Assembly (NCBI GenBank): GCA_902802945.1
Contig: CADCOC010000052.1
Span: forward strand, 1 to 35,387
DNA: 35,387 nucleotides
From: an uncultured bacterium
GTDB lineage: Bacteria; Verrucomicrobiota; Kiritimatiellia; RFP12; UBA1067
Direction of reading: 5' to 3'
In this document: positions 1 to 7,767 of the stretch, one piece after another
Layout: the number at the start of each line of letters is the position of its first letter
How positions within the stretch are numbered: position 1 is the first letter of the stretch
Made by a program: the position numbers and the translations under genes
Notes under the pieces: generated by a model
What the model was told of the DNA's origin: nothing
The model's input: the letters and a program-made list of their open reading frames with translations, nothing else
Databases searched by the model: none

Positions 1-1
1 A

Positions 2-421
2 CGTTTCTCGCCCGTTAGCGATGAAACCACAGCCACAATGGAGGCTATATTCACGAACCGCGTTGACTTCACGTGGAAAGACCGAGCGAAATGCTTTGAG
101 TATGCGGCAAAGGTTGTTACCGCAAGCCAGTCAAATCTTGTCTCGCAAAGTATCTGCGACAGGGCAGCCCGCATCTTTACCCGCGATCCGACCGAGTGGC
201 AGTTGGCAGGAGAATATGACTACTTTTGGGAGAATTGCTATTCTGGGTATGCCATGAGTTCAAACAGACTACAATTTGTCAATAATGCTTTAACGAATAC
301 CAATCTTACTCAGGACTCAGATTGGAGGTATCTTAAAGATGGCTTGATCGCCGTTACCAATGAGCTACACTCATCCGGCCAGCCGTTGACACAACTGAAC
401 ATTGATTTTGGCGGTAATTGA
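2..421 (+). CDS. Secreted-protein paralog, C-terminal part (5' end outside window)
   Basis: The reading frame is open from the first bases of the window, so only the C-terminal ~139 residues are seen; an internal ATG at 38 is not needed as a start. I do not recognise the family. It is clearly related to the protein at 1079-1921: both carry an FSPV-D stretch followed by a TN...ER/DR block, an SSNRL motif, and close with VTN-L-SSGQPL. Gene 441-1082 follows after 19 bases and has its own ribosome binding site. The two paralogs therefore flank a metalloprotease-like gene in one probable operon. Function unknown. By analogy with the complete paralog it was probably exported. Confidence 0.6.
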   Translation, partial: RFSPVSDETTATMEAIFTNRVDFTWKDRAKCFEYAAKVVTASQSNLVSQSICDRAARIFTRDPTEWQLAGEYDYFWENCYSGYAMSSNRLQFVNNALTNTNLTQDSDWRYLKDGLIAVTNELHSSGQPLTQLNIDFGGN

Positions 422-440
422 GTTTGAAGGAGAACTTGCC

Positions 441-1082
441 ATGACTTTCACGACTGCCTTTCTTGCCACCGCGCTTGTCGTGCCGTCGATGCCGCCGCCG
501 GAGTTCGCCGACTGCGAGGTCGTCACCAACTGCGTGTTCGACGTTTCGCGAGGGGACGCGAAGATGTTTGCAGTGAAGATCGAACTTGACGCAACTTCGT
601 CCAACGGCGTTGAGGTATATTTTACCGGATCGGTGGTCTATCGACGTGGCAGCCTCGCCGTAATCACGCCATACGGAATAGTCATTGGCAAGCGAAATGT
701 GAGAACAACGACGCTGGCGCATGAGCTTGGACATGCGCTTGGCCTTGATGATTGTTACGCCAGAATGAACAACAAGAACATAGGTGGCCTTGTTTCGGTA
801 ATACATGCGGAGGAACCTGTTGACGGAGAGTTTTTCCTGGGCGGCGCCGGAGACTGGGGAGAAGAGCGAGGACGCGGCTTCTATGCCATGGATGACAGCA
901 GGCTTGCTGTGGCCGGCCGATTACTCATGCACGGTTTCTCCTCGGATTCCAGGGCGGACATTCCGACAGGCCGCGTTTTAAGCCTTACGAGGGACTCCGG
1001 CACGGGGACGCCGGACACGTTCTGGCCCAGGGTCGGGGAATCTTACATCAAAAAACGAATTAGAGAGGTGTATTCAAGATGA
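441..1082 (+). CDS. HELGH-type zinc metalloprotease-like protein, secreted
   Basis: This 213-residue protein starts at 441 because AAGGAG lies at 427-432, just upstream; a farther ATG at 402 would overlap the previous gene. The N-terminus (MTFTTAFLATALVVPS) resembles a short export signal. The motif HELGHALGLDD begins at residue 94. It fits the HExxHxxGxxD zinc-binding pattern of metzincin-like peptidases, in which Asp can replace the third His as in the snapalysin family. H94, E95 and H98 are intact, so it could be an active zinc peptidase. The rest of the protein is not recognisable and a Met-turn is not obvious. The stop overlaps the next start (ATGA at 1079-1082), which implies translational coupling with the following paralog gene. 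Confidence 0.65.
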   Translation: MTFTTAFLATALVVPSMPPPEFADCEVVTNCVFDVSRGDAKMFAVKIELDATSSNGVEVYFTGSVVYRRGSLAVITPYGIVIGKRNVRTTTLAHELGHALGLDDCYARMNNKNIGGLVSVIHAEEPVDGEFFLGGAGDWGEERGRGFYAMDDSRLAVAGRLLMHGFSSDSRADIPTGRVLSLTRDSGTGTPDTFWPRVGESYIKKRIREVYSR

Positions 1083-1921
1083 AAGCGATTCACGTTGCCA
1101 CATGCGTCATAGCGATGGCCGCAACTTTGTCCTTGTCGGCACACACAACGGCCGAATCGAACATGGTGGTGAGGGCGTCCCTTTATGGGGCGCTGACATT
1201 CTATCCCGACAACATAGAAGACGGGCTCGTACTTCCGCCAGGCGTTGAAGAGCCGAACACGTGGCATGGTTTTCTCGGCGGGAACGCCGGCGGTTGGACT
1301 CTCGCGGAGAAGAAGGCCGCGTTCGACTGGTTCCTCACTACGCTTGGAACGAATGACTGCATGAGCTTGGACGAGGTGCAGCGCGGGGAGATCGGCATGG
1401 CCATCGATATTTGCGACGAATTCAACCACACTAACTCAGTTCCGTCAATAAAGGCGTTAGCCCTGAATCCCAGAGGCGTATACCGAGATAGTGCCATTGA
1501 GTTCGTGATCAAGTTCAGTCCTGTTGACGATTCGATGACTGAATTCGCGGAGTCAATTATAACTAATTCTACTGGCTATAGTTTTGGCGAACGCGGTGAG
1601 GCTAGTGACAAATATGCCTGGAAACTTTTTGTGTTTGACGCCACAAACGCTGTTCAACGCGAGGCGAGAGCCGCTGGAGTAAGAATGTTTTATAGAAATA
1701 GATTTTCCGAATCGTCTGAGACGCCAATGGTTGATGAGTTGTTTGTTAAGTATATTGAAGGGTACGTGGCAAGTTCAAATCGGCTCGTACACGCAACTAA
1801 TTCATTTTCGTATCCTATTTGTGCAAGAAAATTTGGCGATTATTTTGCCTCTGTTACAAACCAACTTCTTTCCTCGGGCCAGCCATTGCCGTGGATTACA
1901 GTCGGCACTAGCGGCGATTGA
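1079..1921 (+). CDS. Secreted protein of unknown function, paralog of the gene at 2-421
   Basis: A 280-residue protein with a clear signal peptide (basic start, then ATCVIAMAATLSLSAHTT). I do not recognise the mature part. Residues from about 140 to the end align with the truncated protein at the left window edge, including the FSPV-D, SSNRL and SSGQPLP landmarks, so the two are diverged duplicates. It overlaps the metalloprotease-like gene by four bases and is probably co-translated with it. A substrate, chaperone or inhibitor of the protease is possible but is only inferred from context. The 58 bases to the next gene hold no obvious terminator. Confidence 0.6.
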   Translation: MKAIHVATCVIAMAATLSLSAHTTAESNMVVRASLYGALTFYPDNIEDGLVLPPGVEEPNTWHGFLGGNAGGWTLAEKKAAFDWFLTTLGTNDCMSLDEVQRGEIGMAIDICDEFNHTNSVPSIKALALNPRGVYRDSAIEFVIKFSPVDDSMTEFAESIITNSTGYSFGERGEASDKYAWKLFVFDATNAVQREARAAGVRMFYRNRFSESSETPMVDELFVKYIEGYVASSNRLVHATNSFSYPICARKFGDYFASVTNQLLSSGQPLPWITVGTSGD

Positions 1922-1979
1922 TGTTTAGAGGCAATTCATAAACCCTAGATCTGGTGTAACATCTTACAGATGGGCAGGA

Positions 1980-3719
1980 ATGATGATGAAACGTGTATTC
2001 TCATGTCTGATAACGGTTTCAGCATTGTTTTTACATTCGCAGGCCGAGACCAATCAAACCTTCCTCACGACAGCCGATTATCGGCGTATGTTGGAGGCGC
2101 TAGAGAAGAGCCCTGATGTCGCGATTCCGAAACCACTAGACCTATGTGTGATGGGCGAGCGTCCGACGTATCTTTTTTTGTGCAGTGTTTGCGGTAAAGA
2201 GACGCGTTACTGGCGGGAGGGATTTGTCGATTGTGGCCACATCAAACATTTGCGCAAACTCGTCGAGGAAATACGAGGCATGCGGTGCGATGCTCGACTA
2301 GACGACACATGGCTTTGCCAGCATTGTCATCCAGAGCGTTTTGCACTTGAACGGCGACCAGTCGCGGCGGTGTTGAGAAAAGGACTGCAGGAAATTCCAA
2401 ACCAACTCAGCTGGAAACGCTATGTGCCTAAAGATTTAGAACTGTCAGTCAAGGAGGTTGGACATGGAGGTGCGATCTATTGGCTGGAGACACGGCGTCC
2501 ATATACGGTCGTGGATCGGTCTGCCTTGGATTCCGAGAATCGCCTGACGCGGGACGTCTATGCGTTGTCTTTCATACCGGTCCTGGTTGGGGATCCTTGG
2601 GAATCTGATCGATTATGTGAGATAAGGCTTGCGGCGACGCAAGGTGTTGGTGGCGTGTGTTTGGACGACGTTCATAGGGCGTTGCCGAAGGGTACGAAGG
2701 TGATGGTAGAGGATATACCACCGCCGATTGGAGATGGTCTTACGGGGACGAACGATTGGTTTAAATACTGCCTTGTGACAACGCCAGCTTGGGAGATGAG
2801 CGGTTGTTGGGGATGTTGTGCAAAGATAACAGATGTCTCAAACGTGCGCTATGAATATGGTGTCAACGGTTCGTTCTATCCCGTGTTCCTATCGGTGAAT
2901 GGAGGCGTTAAACTGCTTGTGGGGGAGCGTGAGTTGAATGTTCTTATCGCGTTTCTCACCGGAAACCCCATCGCGACATACAATTTTGATTATTGTTGCA
3001 CGACTAAATCCAAGGTAGATTGGTTACGGAGATTACTTGTGCCTGGAAGTGAGCCTGAATCTCTCAAAGTGTATGAATCGTCTAAGTCGTATGTCTCCGA
3101 GACACGGCGGCGATTGGATTATGCCGCATCAAGGTGCCCGGAGTTCAGAGATGCCATCATGAATGGTAGTTTGCTACGAATGGAGTGGGATTCGGTCAGC
3201 AACCTTGTTGCTAAAGCTGAAGTCGCAACGGACTGGGATCGCCGAATGCGACTCAGGGCCTTTCGGTCAATAGAGGCGATGCGGCAGGCGGAGTCGTTGA
3301 TTCGACGGCACTGCGACGGATTTTATTTTAATAGTGGTTACTTTTGTGGGGGGTGCGTGGTGATGGCGCATGCTAACGGGTTGCTCCTTAAATTCGGGTC
3401 TGTGTCGGAAGAACGCATCGTTCTATGGACAGATTTATTTTCTAAAGAGAGAGGTTTCGCCCGAAAGCTTTTCGACCAATGCGTTCGGCGTGAGTGGCCG
3501 GATGTAAAGGCTGAAGATAGACCCGCTCTGCCCCAGTTAGGATTTGTTCTACTCTTAAAATATGTTGTTCCGGAAGTTCCATCACCAATGGAGTCTTACA
3601 TGAATGATGTTTTCAAGATTCGTGAAAGAATGAAACCTTCTCATTCGCTAGACGAGGATATCAAGCTCCTGTTTCCAGACATTCCCATTCCAGGTAATGA
3701 TAATGTCATCGAAATCTAA
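1980..3719 (+). CDS. Cysteine-rich secreted protein of unknown function
   Basis: A 579-residue protein starting with three consecutive ATG codons (1980, 1983, 1986); only a weak AGGA lies upstream, so the exact start is uncertain. A signal peptide is visible (MMMKRVFSCLITVSALFLHSQA). The mature part holds several CxxC pairs: CSVC near residue 67, CQHC near 114, CWGC near 272 and CGGC near 453. They are separated by long stretches without recognisable domains. These could bind zinc or form disulfides. No catalytic motif was found. Base composition is more AT-rich than in the downstream enzyme genes, which may indicate a different origin. Family unknown. Confidence 0.6.
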   Translation: MMMKRVFSCLITVSALFLHSQAETNQTFLTTADYRRMLEALEKSPDVAIPKPLDLCVMGERPTYLFLCSVCGKETRYWREGFVDCGHIKHLRKLVEEIRGMRCDARLDDTWLCQHCHPERFALERRPVAAVLRKGLQEIPNQLSWKRYVPKDLELSVKEVGHGGAIYWLETRRPYTVVDRSALDSENRLTRDVYALSFIPVLVGDPWESDRLCEIRLAATQGVGGVCLDDVHRALPKGTKVMVEDIPPPIGDGLTGTNDWFKYCLVTTPAWEMSGCWGCCAKITDVSNVRYEYGVNGSFYPVFLSVNGGVKLLVGERELNVLIAFLTGNPIATYNFDYCCTTKSKVDWLRRLLVPGSEPESLKVYESSKSYVSETRRRLDYAASRCPEFRDAIMNGSLLRMEWDSVSNLVAKAEVATDWDRRMRLRAFRSIEAMRQAESLIRRHCDGFYFNSGYFCGGCVVMAHANGLLLKFGSVSEERIVLWTDLFSKERGFARKLFDQCVRREWPDVKAEDRPALPQLGFVLLLKYVVPEVPSPMESYMNDVFKIRERMKPSHSLDEDIKLLFPDIPIPGNDNVIEI

Positions 3720-3777
3720 ATAGCGCAGCACTGGACACGTTCCGCACCGTAATCTCAACAACGGCGGCGTAAAAATA

Positions 3778-3786
3778 TGGTATACT
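3778..3786 (+). promoter_or_regulatory. Extended -10 promoter (TGG-TATACT)
   Basis: TGG at 3778-3780 is followed directly by TATACT. The expected transcription start is near 3793, only about 8 bases before the ATG at 3801, so the mRNA would be nearly leaderless. No convincing -35 hexamer is visible. Confidence 0.5.
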
Positions 3787-3800
3787 AATGGCGCACGGCG

Positions 3801-4355
3801 ATGAGTGTAATTGAAACCATAGAGACGTTAAAGAGCGGGCTGATGTGGATCGGTCTGTCGGCGCTGGCCGCGATTGCGGTCGGCGTCGTCGGTGCGTGGA
3901 TGTACCGTTCGGCGTGCAGCGTGGTTGCGTGGGTGTGGCGTTCCCGCCCATGGTTTGAGAAGGGGTTGTTGATAGGGTTGCTTTCATTTTGCGTTGTGTT
4001 TGGCAGTGAGAAGACGAGGAGCGGCGGCGCGCTCGGTGATCGCGCCCTACCGGGCGTGACCGCAGAGGAGATTGCACAGGGATGGCGACTTGAGAGCGTC
4101 GTTACGAACGACGCGGTTTTGCATGCGATACCGACGAACGGCGTTGAGTACGCGCTGTGGTCGCTGGGCGGCGGGTATGAGAGGCACTTCCCGCTTGACC
4201 TCGGCGATGATTTCGTATTCCCTTTCGGCACGGGCGTGGTGCGCCGCTTTGACGTACTTTCAGGTGGCACGGTTGAGTCATTGCCGAGGCAACGGGTGGA
4301 AGGGCAGTATTCGTCGGCGATGCCGATATGCGCGGCGAGGGAGTGGTGCGGATGA
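3801..4355 (+). CDS. Small membrane protein of unknown function, possibly a truncated family member
   Basis: A 184-residue protein with two predicted membrane segments, at about residues 14-34 and 52-70, joined by a short basic loop. The rest is soluble and includes a GTGVVRRFDVLSGG stretch. I have the impression of longer homologs in related genomes with this stretch in the middle, which would make this copy C-terminally truncated, but that is memory only. A palindromic repeat (4026-4051) is embedded in frame just after the second membrane segment and encodes part of GALGDRALPG. The gene lacks an SD sequence, which fits the near-leaderless promoter. The GH106 gene starts 22 bases downstream with its own SD. 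Confidence 0.5.
   Translation: MSVIETIETLKSGLMWIGLSALAAIAVGVVGAWMYRSACSVVAWVWRSRPWFEKGLLIGLLSFCVVFGSEKTRSGGALGDRALPGVTAEEIAQGWRLESVVTNDAVLHAIPTNGVEYALWSLGGGYERHFPLDLGDDFVFPFGTGVVRRFDVLSGGTVESLPRQRVEGQYSSAMPICAAREWCG
4026..4051 (+). repeat. In-frame copy of the GGTAGGGCG-type palindrome (3' part)
   Basis: GGCGCGCTC at 4026-4034 pairs with GATCGCGCC at 4038-4046 (one mismatch, 3-base loop), followed by the CTACC end typical of this family. It matches copies at 6418-6444 and 8156-8181 but is read here in a different frame. Confidence 0.6.
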
Positions 4356-4377
4356 ACTAAAGTTGAAGGAGAAGATG

Positions 4378-7300
4378 ATGAAAAGAATGATGTTGATGTT
4401 TGCCGTTTGTACAGCGGTGGTAGCTGTCGCGCACTCGAATGACAAGGCATTGGAGGTGGGGTTCGTGAGACCGCCCGTTTCGGCGCGGCCGCATGTCTAT
4501 TACATGATCATGAACGGCAACATGTCGAAGGAGTGCATCACCGACGACTTCGAGGCGATGGCGAAGGTCGGCATCGGCGGCGTGCTTGTTCTTGATGTGG
4601 GATGTTTCATCCCGGCGGGGCCGGTCGTGTTCGCATCGCCAGAATGGTACGACATCATGCTCCATCTCCACAAGGAGGCGAAGCGTCTCGGCATCGAGGT
4701 GACGTTCCCGAACTGTGCCGGATGGTCGAGCTCCGGCGGACCATGGCTCAAGCCGGAGCACGGGATGAAAACAGTCGTATTCACGGAAACGCGCGTTGCG
4801 GGCGCGAAGCGCTTCTCCGGTATCCTGCCGCGCACGAAGAAGGACAATGGCTTCTACGAGGACATCGCGGTGCTCGCCTACCCGACGCCCACGAAGGGCG
4901 CGGCGCTCACCGACCTCAAGAGCAAGATCGGCGCCGACCGACAGATGTTCCGCCGAGACACGAAGGAGTTCGCGCCCGAGCAGATGGTCGCGAAAGAACG
5001 TATCGTCGATCTGACGGAAAAGATGTCGCCGGACGGCAAGCTGGAGGGGGATGTCCCTGCCGGGAACTGGACGATCCTTCGCATCGGTTACGCCTGCAAC
5101 GGACGCCGCAACCACCCCGCCTCGAACGGCGGCTGCGGATTGGAGGTCGACAAGCTCTCCGCCGCCGCGATGGATGTCCATTTCGAGGGCCTTATCGGTC
5201 CTCTCTGCCGCCGCCTCGGCGTGTCCACCGCGACGGACAACTCGGTAGGCTTCACCGCCGCGCACATCGACAGCTACGAGGTCGGATGTCAGAACTGGAC
5301 GCAGGGCCTCGACAAGACGTTCGAGCAGCGGATGGGGTATTCGATCCGGCCGTACTTGCCCGTATTCGCCGGACGCATCGTCGGCTCCGTTGATGAGAGC
5401 GAGAGCTTCCTCGAGGACTTCCGCCGTCTGCTCGCCGACCTCTTCGCCGAGAACTACGCCGGACGCTTTACGGAGCTGTGCCACAAGTACGGCCTCAAGA
5501 GTTCGCTGGAACCCTACGGCAACAGCAATGCGGACAACCTCCAGTACGGACAATCCATCGACGCGCCGATGACGGAGTTCTGGAGCAGCGTGAAGCACGG
5601 CGACCACCACGTCGGCGGCACGGGCAACACAATCGCGGCGTGCCTCGCACACGTGTGGGGACGGCGTTACGCCGGGGCGGAGGCGTTCACTGCGGCTCCG
5701 CAGAACGGCGGATGCTGGCTCACGACGCCGTTCTCCATCAAGGCGCAGGGCGACCGCGTGTTCGCCGCCGGCGTGAACCGCATCGTCTATCACCGTTACG
5801 CCTGTCAGCCGTGGCCGGGCAACAAGTACCTTCCGGCCATGACGATGGGACGGTGGGGAATCCATTTGGAGCGCACGCAGACGTGGTGGCCCCTGGCGTC
5901 CGACTGGTTCCGCTACCAGAGCCGCTGCCAGTGGATGCTCCAGGAAGGGCGTTTCGTCGCGGATGTCCTGTGCTGGTGCGGCGAGGAGGCGCCCAACGGT
6001 TCGCAGACGCGGATCAACCTGCCGAGGGCGAACGGCGTCAAGTACGACCTCTGCGCGACGCGGGCGGTCGAGCTGCTGAAGGTGAAGAACGGCAAGGTCG
6101 TGGTGCCGGGCGGCGTGGAATACGAGTTGCTGGTGCTGCCGAATACGGACACGATGAGCGAGAAGATGCTGAAGAGGATTGGCGAGTTGGTCGATGCGGG
6201 CGCGAGAGTCGTCGCGCAGCGGCGCCCGGTTCGCGCGCCGGGGCTGACGTCGGGCGGAAAAACAGCAAGCGTACAACAGCAAGAATACCGTGCCCTCGTT
6301 GATTCCGTATGGGCGAAGGGCGTGATGGAGTGCAGCGTTGCGGATGCCCTGGTGAAATTGGGCGTAAAGCCCGACTTCCTCACGGACGCCGAGGATGTGT
6401 CGTGGATCCACAGGACTGGTAGGGCGCGCTCGCCGAGCGCGCCGTCGCACGTTGATTGGTACTTCGTGGCGCAGGACAACGAGATTGACTCGACGTTTGA
6501 GGCGTCGTTCCGCGTGACCGGGCGGACGCCCGAGATCTGGGACGCCGTCACGGGCGAAAGGCGTCCGGCGGAGGTGTGGCGTGATGAGAACGGACGCACC
6601 TACGTCACGTTCAACTTCAAGCCGAGCGGGTCGGCGTTCGTCGTGTTCCGTGAGAAGAGCGCCGGCACGCATCTCGTGAAGGCAGAGGTGGTTCCGATGG
6701 CAGAAAAGAAGGCGGAAGTTCCCAAGCCCAGGCACACGCTCGTGATCAAGAAGGCGGAGTACGGTCTCTTCCCCGGCATGGAGGTGCCGCCCGGCGGAAT
6801 CACCGACAAGCACCGGATCAACGTGACGAAACTCCTTGCAGACCGTGTCAAGGACGGCACAATCAACGTCGATGTGGGCGTCGGTCTCGCCCGGCGCGAT
6901 CCGGCCTTCCGGTTCCACAAGATCACGCGCATCGAATACGAATACGACGGCGTGACGTACAAAGTGGATCGCGGCGAAGGGGCGCGGTTCCGGGTGCCCG
7001 ACAACGCGGCGCTCCGGGAGCCGGAATGGGAATGGCGCGACGGCAAGGTGCTGGCATGGAAGCCGCTCACGGCAAAGCTGAGCGATTCCGACGGCGCGGA
7101 GCGCACGGTTTCCGCGAACCCGGCGGAGGCGATTAAGGTGACGGGCGCGTGGGATGTTTCCTTCCCGCAGGGATGGGATGCGCCCGCGCAGGCCGTGTTC
7201 CCGAAGCTCGCGTCGTGGAGCGAGAGCCGTGATGCGGGAATCAAGTACTTCTCCGGCACGGCGACGTATCGGAAGAGTGTAAAGTGTAAAATGGAAAGTG

Positions 7301-7767
7301 TAAAATGCGAGCAGGGCGGCCGGGTGATGCTCGACCTGGGCGAGGTGAAGAACTTCGCGGAGGTGACGGTGAACGGGAAGAAGTTCCCCGTCTTGTGGAA
7401 ACCGCCGTTCAGGGTGGATATTACCGACGCGGTGAAGACAGCAAGCGTACAACAGCAAGATGGTAGGGCGTGTCGCCCCGCGACCGCCGTACTCGACCTC
7501 GAAATCCGCGTCACGAACCTCTGGCCCAACCGCCTCATCGGCGACGAGGTGTTGTGCAAGCCCGACCGCGAATGGTTGGCTCATCCGCGCCGTGGTTCAT
7601 TTGAATATTCGATCAAGGAGATTCCGCAATGGGTCAAGGACGGCAAGCCTTCGCCCACAGGCCGCCGCACGTTCACCACGTGGCGGCACTGGACGAAGGA
7701 TGACAAGCCCCTGCCCTCCGGTCTCATCGGCCCTGTCGTAATCCGCTTTGGAGAAATAGCAAAATGA
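4378..7767 (+). CDS. GH106-type alpha-L-rhamnosidase-like glycoside hydrolase, secreted
   Basis: A protein of about 1129 residues with a signal peptide (MKRMMLMFAVCTAVVAVAHS). AAGGAG at 4366-4371 favours the ATG at 4378; the ATG at 4375 is one codon earlier. The N-terminal third has the hallmarks I know from GH106: MNGNMSKE-ITDD, GIGGVLVLDVG, PAGPV-FASPEWYD and NCAGWSSSGGPW. GLEVDKLS and a later beta-sandwich ligand-binding region around WDVSFPQGW also fit. Such enzymes remove alpha-L-rhamnose from plant polysaccharides such as rhamnogalacturonan; here the substrate is inferred only. Odd feature: the reading frame is interrupted, without frameshift, by repeat-derived segments at 6262-6284, 6418-6444, 7277-7304, 7438-7460 and 7462-7488. 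The stop overlaps the start of the DUF4091 gene (ATGA at 7764). Confidence 0.8.
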   Translation: MKRMMLMFAVCTAVVAVAHSNDKALEVGFVRPPVSARPHVYYMIMNGNMSKECITDDFEAMAKVGIGGVLVLDVGCFIPAGPVVFASPEWYDIMLHLHKEAKRLGIEVTFPNCAGWSSSGGPWLKPEHGMKTVVFTETRVAGAKRFSGILPRTKKDNGFYEDIAVLAYPTPTKGAALTDLKSKIGADRQMFRRDTKEFAPEQMVAKERIVDLTEKMSPDGKLEGDVPAGNWTILRIGYACNGRRNHPASNGGCGLEVDKLSAAAMDVHFEGLIGPLCRRLGVSTATDNSVGFTAAHIDSYEVGCQNWTQGLDKTFEQRMGYSIRPYLPVFAGRIVGSVDESESFLEDFRRLLADLFAENYAGRFTELCHKYGLKSSLEPYGNSNADNLQYGQSIDAPMTEFWSSVKHGDHHVGGTGNTIAACLAHVWGRRYAGAEAFTAAPQNGGCWLTTPFSIKAQGDRVFAAGVNRIVYHRYACQPWPGNKYLPAMTMGRWGIHLERTQTWWPLASDWFRYQSRCQWMLQEGRFVADVLCWCGEEAPNGSQTRINLPRANGVKYDLCATRAVELLKVKNGKVVVPGGVEYELLVLPNTDTMSEKMLKRIGELVDAGARVVAQRRPVRAPGLTSGGKTASVQQQEYRALVDSVWAKGVMECSVADALVKLGVKPDFLTDAEDVSWIHRTGRARSPSAPSHVDWYFVAQDNEIDSTFEASFRVTGRTPEIWDAVTGERRPAEVWRDENGRTYVTFNFKPSGSAFVVFREKSAGTHLVKAEVVPMAEKKAEVPKPRHTLVIKKAEYGLFPGMEVPPGGITDKHRINVTKLLADRVKDGTINVDVGVGLARRDPAFRFHKITRIEYEYDGVTYKVDRGEGARFRVPDNAALREPEWEWRDGKVLAWKPLTAKLSDSDGAERTVSANPAEAIKVTGAWDVSFPQGWDAPAQAVFPKLASWSESRDAGIKYFSGTATYRKSVKCKMESVKCEQGGRVMLDLGEVKNFAEVTVNGKKFPVLWKPPFRVDITDAVKTASVQQQDGRACRPATAVLDLEIRVTNLWPNRLIGDEVLCKPDREWLAHPRRGSFEYSIKEIPQWVKDGKPSPTGRRTFTTWRHWTKDDKPLPSGLIGPVVIRFGEIAK
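6262..6284 (+). repeat. 23-bp repeat inside the GH106 gene, copy 1
   Basis: A 23-base sequence encoding TASVQQQ is identical to bases 7438-7460 of the same gene. It is itself built of the word AACAGCAAG twice, separated by CGTAC. It lies in a loop-like part of the protein. Confidence 0.6.
6418..6444 (+). repeat. In-frame GGTAGGGCG palindrome in the GH106 gene
   Basis: Starts with GGTAGGG. GGCGCGCTC at 6423-6431 pairs perfectly with GAGCGCGCC at 6435-6443 over a 3-base loop. It encodes GRARSPSAP. Near-identical stems occur at 4026 and 8156. Confidence 0.7.
7277..7304 (+). repeat. Heptad array (GTGTAAA word) inside the GH106 gene
   Basis: Four 7-bp units, GTGTAAA, GTGTAAA, ATGGAAA and GTGTAAA, are read without a stop as SVKCKMESVK. 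The same word in the same arrangement occurs at 11118-11152, straddling the stop codon of another gene. Confidence 0.65.
7438..7460 (+). repeat. 23-bp repeat inside the GH106 gene, copy 2
   Basis: Identical to 6262-6284 over 23 bases, again encoding TASVQQQ. It is followed at once by another repeat starting with GGTAGGGCG (7462-7488). Confidence 0.6.
7462..7488 (+). repeat. GGTAGGGCG-type element, imperfect copy
   Basis: Begins with the family terminus GGTAGGGCG and continues with an imperfect GTGTCGCCCCGCGAC stem. It is read in frame as GRACRPA. It abuts the 23-bp repeat, forming a compound insertion. Confidence 0.45.

Noticed and set aside
4357..7584. A 1075-residue open frame on the minus strand
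   Set aside because: It is the antisense shadow of the GC-rich GH106 gene; its product is rich in Arg/His without domains and it has no ribosome binding site.
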